A stretch of DNA of 64,000 bases from Chrysoperla carnea (taxonomy: Eukaryota > Arthropoda > Insecta > Neuroptera > Chrysopidae): contig NC_058342.1 in the NCBI RefSeq assembly GCF_905475395.1, positions 32,942,140 to 33,006,139 on the forward strand, given 5' to 3'. Shown here piece after piece: positions 58,601-64,000 of the stretch. Under the pieces are notes generated by a model, which made no database searches, was not told where the DNA came from, and worked only from the letters and a program-made list of their open reading frames with translations. Position 1 is the first letter of the stretch, and each line of letters starts with the position of its first letter. A program made the position numbers and the translations under genes.

Positions 58601-61600
58601 AAGATGGGTCTAATTAGGTGATTTTATGAACACCTATACCAAATTTTTGTAAGCTCTAGTTACAAACTTGAGACTTAACTTGGTATACCTTGATATATAC
58701 TACATGCATACAGGGTATAATGAATTGATGACGCCACTGATCATTATTTATAATCGTCAGTATCAGAACAGTGAACAGGTACAAATGTACCTGCATTTAT
58801 TATTTAATTGATTAATCAAAATCAATTATTTGATAAATATTTAATTTAGTTATTCAACTACAAAATATATTATTTAAAAACTATAAGTCCTTTCGCAGGA
58901 TAGGGGGTTTCGAAGGAAGTAAAGCGGGAAAGATTGGTTTATTCATACAATCTACAATTATTATTTGGGTCTATTTAATGTTATTATTGTTATTGCACAC
59001 TTTTGAAATACACGGTATCTTATATTTATAATAACAATAATGGTAATTAACAATTATAAATTCACGGAGAAAGTTTACAGAAAACATTTTTGTTGGAAAC
59101 TACACGAAACATTTTATGTCCATTAATTTTAACACACAAAAAAATAACATTAATATTTTTACTTACACGAGGGTTTGTTACCCACAAATTAGAGTTCACC
59201 CGGTTCGTCACAAACATCAAATTTCAAAATTACCTGATCGTTTTTTTATATAATTAACATAATTTTCTCCGGAAATATCTTAGAAATTAAACACTCAATC
59301 ATTAAATTAATCTAATTTTTGTATTTCTCGATTCTTTGGACTTGGCTCTTTATATTGGATTTTTTACAATATCCCAAAAATTATACATCTAATCATCAAA
59401 TGAACACAATTTTTGTACTTTTAGGGTCAAAATTACCTTATAAACTGAGTTTTATCGAAATCAGAAACCAAGAAAATTTCTCGATTTTTTGGATTTTTTT
59501 CAAGGGGTGGCCCTTTGAAAAAATCGAAAAAACCACAAAAAAGTTTTTCGTTTCTGAATTTGATGTAACCTAGTATATAAGGTAATTTGGACCTGAAAAA
59601 TTCAAAAATCGGGTTCATTTGACGATTAGACGTATAGTTTCTGAGATATCGCCATGTCTGGGCCTATTTTGGTCAATAACTCAAAAACTATTCGCCCAGT
59701 CGTCAAATAAACCCGATTTTTAAATTTTTTGGGTCAAAATTATCTTATAAACTGAGTTTTATCAAAATCAGAAACAACAAATTGTTTTCGATTTTTTGGA
59801 ATTTTATTAAGGGGTACCCCTTTGAAAAAAATCGAAAAAATCGAGAAAAAATAATCGTGTCGGAATATGATAAAACTTGGTTTTTAAAGTAATTTCGACC
59901 CAAAAAGTACAAAAATCGGGTTTATTTAACGACTGGGCGAATAGTTTTTAAGATATCGACCAAAATCGCTCCAAACATAGCCAAATCTCAGAAATTAGAC
60001 GTCTAACCGTCAAATGAACCCGATTTTTGAATTTTTCAGGTCCAAATTACCTTATTTACTAGATTTCATCCAATTCAGAAACGTTAAACTTTTTTGTGAC
60101 TTTTTAAAAAAGGCAGAATTTTTAAAAATTCAAGAAAATTTTACCCAAAAAAGATATAGATTAAAATATTTTTGAGGACAAAGGTTTATTTCTTAAATTT
60201 GAAACTGGTATAAAATAATAAAGCTAAATAACCTTTTTTATCAATTAAAAGTTTTGAAAACTTCCTCACTAATTTACAACATAGATGAAGTTAGCCCATT
60301 TTATTTTATAATTTCCGCTCATTAATGAGTAATTAAACAGCTGCTAGCTGTTCTAATTGCAACACACGACTTCTCAAAATTATTTGTTGGAATTTTTAAG
60401 TTTTTTTGTTGTTGTGGGGAATACCAAAGTTGGAATCTTTATCTTAAGGTGATTGTAAACCTAAGGTATTTGTTTCCCTACAGTATTGTAAAAAAGTTTT
60501 GGTTTATTGCACGGTGCATACATACAAACCAAATACATGCTTTGTACTCAAATAATGTGATTTTTTTTAGCTTTATAATACCACGCAACTACAAAAATAT
60601 ATAATATATTGTGTGCAAGTGATGCTTATAAATTTGATAATATAGATATCGCTCTTCAATCATCAATACTCTAACTATATAGTCGTCTCTGTTCATCAAA
60701 TGATGGATCTTCGATGAACTCATAATTAAACCAAAGTTTTGTTTCGATATCATCGACAAAACACTGTACACTGCTTTGGTACATCCCTGTATTCCTTTGG
60801 TATTCCTGTAAATACTACTGTACTTACAACAGAATCAGTACATGTTATTACGATATTATTACACAGAGCACAATGGCGCATTAGAAATGTGCTGGGCCCA
60901 TAACCCAGAGATCCTTAGATCGAAACTATGCTCTTTCTAACAAAATTTTTTTTAAACAAAATTATGGAGATAAAGAGCGTTTAAACCTGTACTCAATCTT
61001 TAGAGGCGTTGAAACACGTATACTATTTTTTAACATTGCCAGTAATGGGAGCCTTCTCTATTTTATACTCTTTGGGTACATCCATGCCTTGATTATCTAT
61101 AATCAGTTACTTAAGATGAAGGATGGCAGCCACTCCTCTTAAAACTATTAATTATTATAATTAAATAAAAATTTTCCACATATTCAATACCTTGGCTAGT
61201 GACTGACTAACTGACTGCACAAAACGATTGTGATGATAAGGATACAAATCAATTGTTTTGATACTGAACGCCAGAACACTTAGAACGTGACCTTATCACG
61301 TAATAGCCATTTTAAATATTTCAAACAATAATGAAAATTTTTCCTACAGCTACATTTATTAAAAATTAATCGTCTATTGCCATATTTTTACAATTTTATT
61401 ACTTATTTGAATAAACATTATACAAAAACTTTTGTAACTCAAAGGACGATGCACAAACTTTATAGAAAAACGTCTTAAAATTAAATTGTCTAAATTTTTA
61501 TACCCTGTATATATGTAATATACAACGTGTTCTGTTATTAACTGCAGAAACCTAACTTCTCAAAATAAGCTCATCAAGAGCAACAAAAAAACTCTTTTCC

Positions 61601-63228
61601 AAATTTGGATCTGAGCCCTAATTTGGGAGCTACAGGTATGACAAACATTGATAAATTTGATTATTCACAGCCTATCATTCGATAACCAGTAGCCAATGAT
61701 AAGTCCATTTCCAATTGTCTGTCTGTCTGTCTGTGAACACGATAACTCAAAAACAAAATAAGATAACAAACAAAAATTTTTACAGTGTGCCCAAGTCAAT
61801 CTTCGACCCGTAGGACCCATCTTGTAAACCGTTAGAGATAGAACAAAAGTTTAAATGTAAAAAATATTCCTTAAATAAAAATAAACAACTTTTGTTTGAA
61901 ACATTTTTTTGTAAATGTCACTGTTTAACCGTGAGGGAGATTATGGAATAAACATAAAGTCATTCCGTGCAGACGACTTTTGAATTTTAGTGTAATTGTG
62001 CATTCTAGAAATTTTTGGCACTTTGTTGATAATATAATATTAATTGATTGTATTATAAATAACTAAGCCAAAACAACGCGTGACCGGGTCAGCTATTCAT
62101 AAAAACACACGCAAATACGTTTATACAATAGAGATAATAACATATAGAGTCGTAAAGTGGTTGCCCGAACGTTTGATCATTGTATAGAGAGAGACCAGAT
62201 TTTAGAGGCACGATAAGACAGAGATAGACATAAGTAACGAATTCTCTCTCTTTTTAAGCGGTCAAGAATTCACTTATTGCAATTTCCTATGCTTTTAAGC
62301 CTCTAGGTTATTATATCTATGGTTTATACATGTAAAACTTCGTTAAAATATCAATTCCATGATTTTAAAAAATTGACACCTCCAAAAACCACTTTCTTGG
62401 CACAAACTCAACCTACATACCCATTTTCAATCCTCTAGCCCCGTTCCGAGGGACTGTACAGTTTCGCAAAATGATTAACACGACGAAAAATCAGCCTTTT
62501 CCCTAGGAATTACCTTCAAATTTTTGAAATTAAGCCCCTTTCCTTAAAAATCCACCTAGCATACCCAATTACAGCTTATTTATGCAAAAGGGAATCGCAG
62601 GATAGACCCAAAATTAGCGAGAAACAAATATTTATTTCGGACACCTCCAAAACCCCAAAAATCGAGTTCGAATTTTCGAGGGAAACATGACTAAAACCAA
62701 ATTGTGTTTTGAGTATTTTAATTCGATCCAAAAAGCATTTAAGTGTCTCCAAAAGTTTTGTTCGGTAGTGTATGAGTATTTATTTAATGTAATAAATTTT
62801 TTTGTAACTTTAAACAACATTAAAATTGTTTAGCCTTGAACTGAAAGGTAATTTGTAAGCATGCTTTGAAAAACCCGTTCTCTGTTCTGTGTACCAACTA
62901 TCTCGGTTAAGGGAAACTCAACCTTCATTTGAATAAATCATATTATACAAAAAAAAATGTAAAAAAAATAAAAATTATGCATATTTGCATAAAAAATATT
63001 TAGGCTAAAAAATTTTCGCTGATTCAAAATATTCAGGGTAAAACAAACTCAATAATAAAACAAAACAATTACGATATATTCAGTTTACTTACAATGTGGT
63101 AAATTTTCTGTTTCCCAAATAAATTTCCATCGATGTAAATAAACTCGACTACGTTTTTTATTTACAGTGAACGTACTGAGTAGGACAGTTTCATTTGGAT
63201 CTGTTTGAATCTGATCGTTTCGTAGCAT
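52614..63228 (-). CDS. Ceramide kinase (CERK)
   Basis: Phosphorylates ceramide to ceramide-1-phosphate using ATP, at internal and plasma membranes. Coding exons in transcript order (minus strand): 63228-63093, 56043-55849, 55467-54898, 54112-53679, 53560-53415, 52698-52614; 1566 nt, 521 aa, frame kept at every junction (human CERK is 537 aa). The N-terminal ~110 residues match the divergent PH-like region (HRWKFIWE; RITVVHTDPRQVTMWIRTIQ). The diacylglycerol-kinase-type catalytic core follows: RPKRLLLFVNPYGGKQRALK, the nucleotide-binding GGDGTFSE at 181-188, and GVIPGGSTDTVAY. SYGFLGDVAKDSERFRWMGP comes next. The CERK-specific CxxxCxxC (CLENCNRC, residues 332-339) is intact. The end has GANVSCACAKSPNGIAP, FVEVYRVREF, SSVWNCDGEV and RVHCQLLNVYSRG. 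An in-frame TAA just upstream supports the start. The first intron is ~7 kb and repeat-rich. Confidence 0.95.
52790..53060 (+). repeat. Dispersed repeat copy in the last CERK intron
   Basis: Contains AAACAGTGATGTTTACGAAA, then TCTAACGGTTTACAAGATGG, then GAGTTATCGTGTACACAGAC. Further copies at 58,470-58,730 and (inverted) 61,690-61,930 share the same order. A short piece (53,590-53,665) lies in the preceding intron. Confidence 0.65.
54113..54897. other. CERK intron with internal inverted similarity
   Basis: This 785-bp intron has loosely mirrored halves. CTTAGACCTTCAGGAAAATT and ATTACTATGAAAAATGAGAA on the left correspond to TTTTTCATGGTAATGTAAAA and GAAGGTCTAAGAAATAC on the right. The arms also contain repeated TCGAATTCGTGATCAGCGAC-type strings. 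Probably a diverged foldback element; no coding sequence. Confidence 0.5.
55533..55806 (+). repeat. Dispersed ~340-bp repeat, copy 3
   Basis: Starts AAGGTAATTGTAAACCTACA and runs to GATGAATCTTCGATGAACTC, within the short CERK intron 2 (55,468-55,848), of which it forms most. Confidence 0.8.
56090..56433 (+). repeat. Dispersed ~340-bp repeat, copy 4
   Basis: Starts AAGGTGATTGTAAACCTAGA and ends near CTACAAGATTGTCTAAATA, the same end points as the copy at 25,582. It lies just inside CERK intron 1, about 50 bp from the exon-2 acceptor. Confidence 0.8.
57060..57780. repeat. Tandem repeat with 293-bp period in CERK intron 1
   Basis: A block beginning TAAACCTTAAACGTTTTGAT occurs at 57,191 and again, nearly identical, at 57,484. 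Each is followed by GACAGAATTGGTCTCAGAGG + TACC and GTCGTCTAGTGGAGTTTTGG. Shorter sub-repeats (CGCTGAACACGAAT, CAGGAGTTTTCGAGAA) recur about every 150 bp, so the structure is nested. Identical minus-strand open frames at 57,255 and 57,548 come from the duplication. Confidence 0.85.
58470..58730 (+). repeat. Dispersed repeat copy (GGTTTACAAGATGGGTC family)
   Basis: AAACAGTGACGTTTACGAAA, CTAACGGTTTACAAGATGGG, then AATTAGGTGATTTTATGAAC and ACCTTGATATATACTACATG. This joins the two halves seen separately at 34,240 and 52,790 and so gives the longest version of the family here. Confidence 0.65.
59380..60160. repeat. Tandem repeat related to 57-1595, CERK intron 1
   Basis: AAACTGAGTTTTATCGAAAT at 59,443 and a close variant at 59,750, TCAAATGAACCCGATTTTTG near 60,012, and AAGGGGTACCCC near 59,809 match the repeat in the first intron at the start of the window. 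About 2.5 copies; the unit is ~300 bp. Confidence 0.65.
60446..60760 (+). repeat. Dispersed ~340-bp repeat, copy 5
   Basis: Starts AAGGTGATTGTAAACCTAAG. A short duplication of the CCTACAGTATTGTAAAAAAG segment follows, and the copy ends near GATATCATCGACAAAAC. The order is otherwise as in the copy at 25,582. Confidence 0.8.
60867..60938 (+). pseudogene. Initiator tRNA-Met (CAT) pseudogene
   Basis: The core GTGCTGGGCCCATAACCCAG is the anticodon arm of eukaryotic initiator tRNA-Met, with CAT at 60,899-60,901. TGGCGCATTAGAA precedes it (initiator: TGGCGCAGTGGAA) and GATCGAAAC follows (initiator: GGATCGAAACC). The acceptor stem (AGCACAA against CTCTTTC) pairs poorly and the D stem has a mismatch, so it is a decayed copy. 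It lies in CERK intron 1, plus strand, opposite to the host gene. Confidence 0.75.
61690..61930 (-). repeat. Dispersed repeat copy (GGTTTACAAGATGGGTC family, inverted)
   Basis: GGACCCATCTTGTAAACCGT is the reverse complement of the shared string. A CTGTCTGTCTGTCTGTG run and GTGAACACGATAACTCAAAA precede it and TCACTGTTTAACCGTGAGG follows, the expected inverted order. Confidence 0.65.
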
Positions 63229-64000
63229 TTTTTTTTAGAATAAGATTTAGATTTTTTTTAAATTTAATATCACATACATAAATAAAACAACTTGATTTTA
63301 ATATATATTTTAATATTTCATTAAATTTAATTTAAATTTATTTATTTATTAACCTAGCTAGCTATCCTAGTCATTTATTTATTTTATTTTAGTTATTTAG
63401 TTCACTTCTTGTTTTTTTTATTTGTACTGAATCACATTTCTACAATATTTTCATTTTTGTTTACTTCTGCTAACTTCTATTCGATTCATTCTGTTTTCAT
63501 ACAATTCAACATATTTTATTTACATTTTCAATGAAATTTTCACTCATTTTTACATTGAAAAAGTCAAAATTTACTGATTTACCTAGCTTTGTTGTGTTGT
63601 GTACGCGTAGCTACACTCTCAAACTCATCTAACACTGACAGTCTGTGACATGACAGCTCACTCAACAAACATAACATACACGATACTCGATACACTCGAT
63701 ACACGATACCATAGAGATAATACAGCATATCTCTATGCACGATACTCGATACAACCATTTACAAAACACTACACTACACTAATAGTGTTGAAACGCATGT
63801 CATCGATTCATAAATTAAATTTTGTTTCGTTTAACCTTTGATCATATGTTTCACTAGATAGACCCAACGTATACCAAGTATATAAATTTTTGCTGCACAA
63901 AGAAGATTAACAAAGACAGCAATACAATATTCAAACAGACTACATGGGGTTTGCGGGGCAGTCGAATTATCGAATTTGTTGGTCTATAGAGTACTCACTA
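63229..64000. other. CERK 5' flank
   Basis: Upstream of the CERK start codon. It contains short direct repeats of CGATACTCGATACA (63,679-63,750) and a small palindrome (ATAGAGATAATACAGCATAT + CTCTAT). The CERK 5' UTR and promoter should be here. Nothing protein-coding was recognised. Confidence 0.45.

Overview
The window is eukaryotic and almost certainly from an insect. The DNA is very AT-rich. Genes are split by GT-AG introns of about 60 bp to 7 kb. The best-preserved gene is a Trithorax orthologue with insect-type architecture: an N-terminal nuclear-receptor-like C4 finger and no visible CXXC domain. Two retrotransposon 3' ends finish in TAACC pentamers, the same unit as the TTAGG telomere repeat of many arthropods. 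I cannot assign an order or species from the sequence alone. Exon joins below were worked out by hand from reading frame, splice-site consensus and protein-family similarity. The four conserved gene models keep frame through every junction.

Layout. (1) 1-7449, plus strand: the FERM F2/F3 and tail part of a band 4.1-like 4 (EPB41L4/NBL4-type) protein, 5' end outside the window, with at least two possible C-termini. (2) 9709-20700, plus strand: a complete trithorax (KMT2A/MLL-type H3K4 methyltransferase) in 12 coding exons, 2767 aa, with C4 finger, PHD cluster, extended PHD, FYRN, a Taspase1-like site, FYRC, SET and post-SET. (3) 20.7-33.2 kb: intergenic, full of decayed non-LTR retrotransposon pieces, MITE-like inverted-repeat elements and tandem repeats. 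(4) 33201-41112, minus strand: a complete 8-exon DHHC palmitoyltransferase of the ZDHHC2/15/20 group (371 aa), with a retrotransposon 3' end and foldback elements in its introns. (5) 41.1-44.5 kb: inverted-repeat elements and a ~170-bp satellite array. (6) 44568-45454, minus strand: an uncertain acidic Ser/Asp-rich protein. (7) 45.5-52.6 kb: no gene seen; a non-LTR remnant and a ~400-bp element with long inverted repeats around a tRNA-like module. (8) 52614-63228, minus strand: a complete 6-exon ceramide kinase (CERK, 521 aa) whose ~7-kb first intron carries tandem and dispersed repeats and a decayed initiator-tRNA-Met copy.

The genes have unrelated roles (membrane-cytoskeleton scaffold, chromatin methylation, protein palmitoylation, sphingolipid phosphorylation), and nothing suggests a functional cluster. 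The unusual material lies mostly in the repeats. The most interesting is a foldback element around a tRNA-like sequence at 52 kb, whose body also makes up nearly all of trithorax intron 2. No CRISPR array, operon or intact viral gene was seen.
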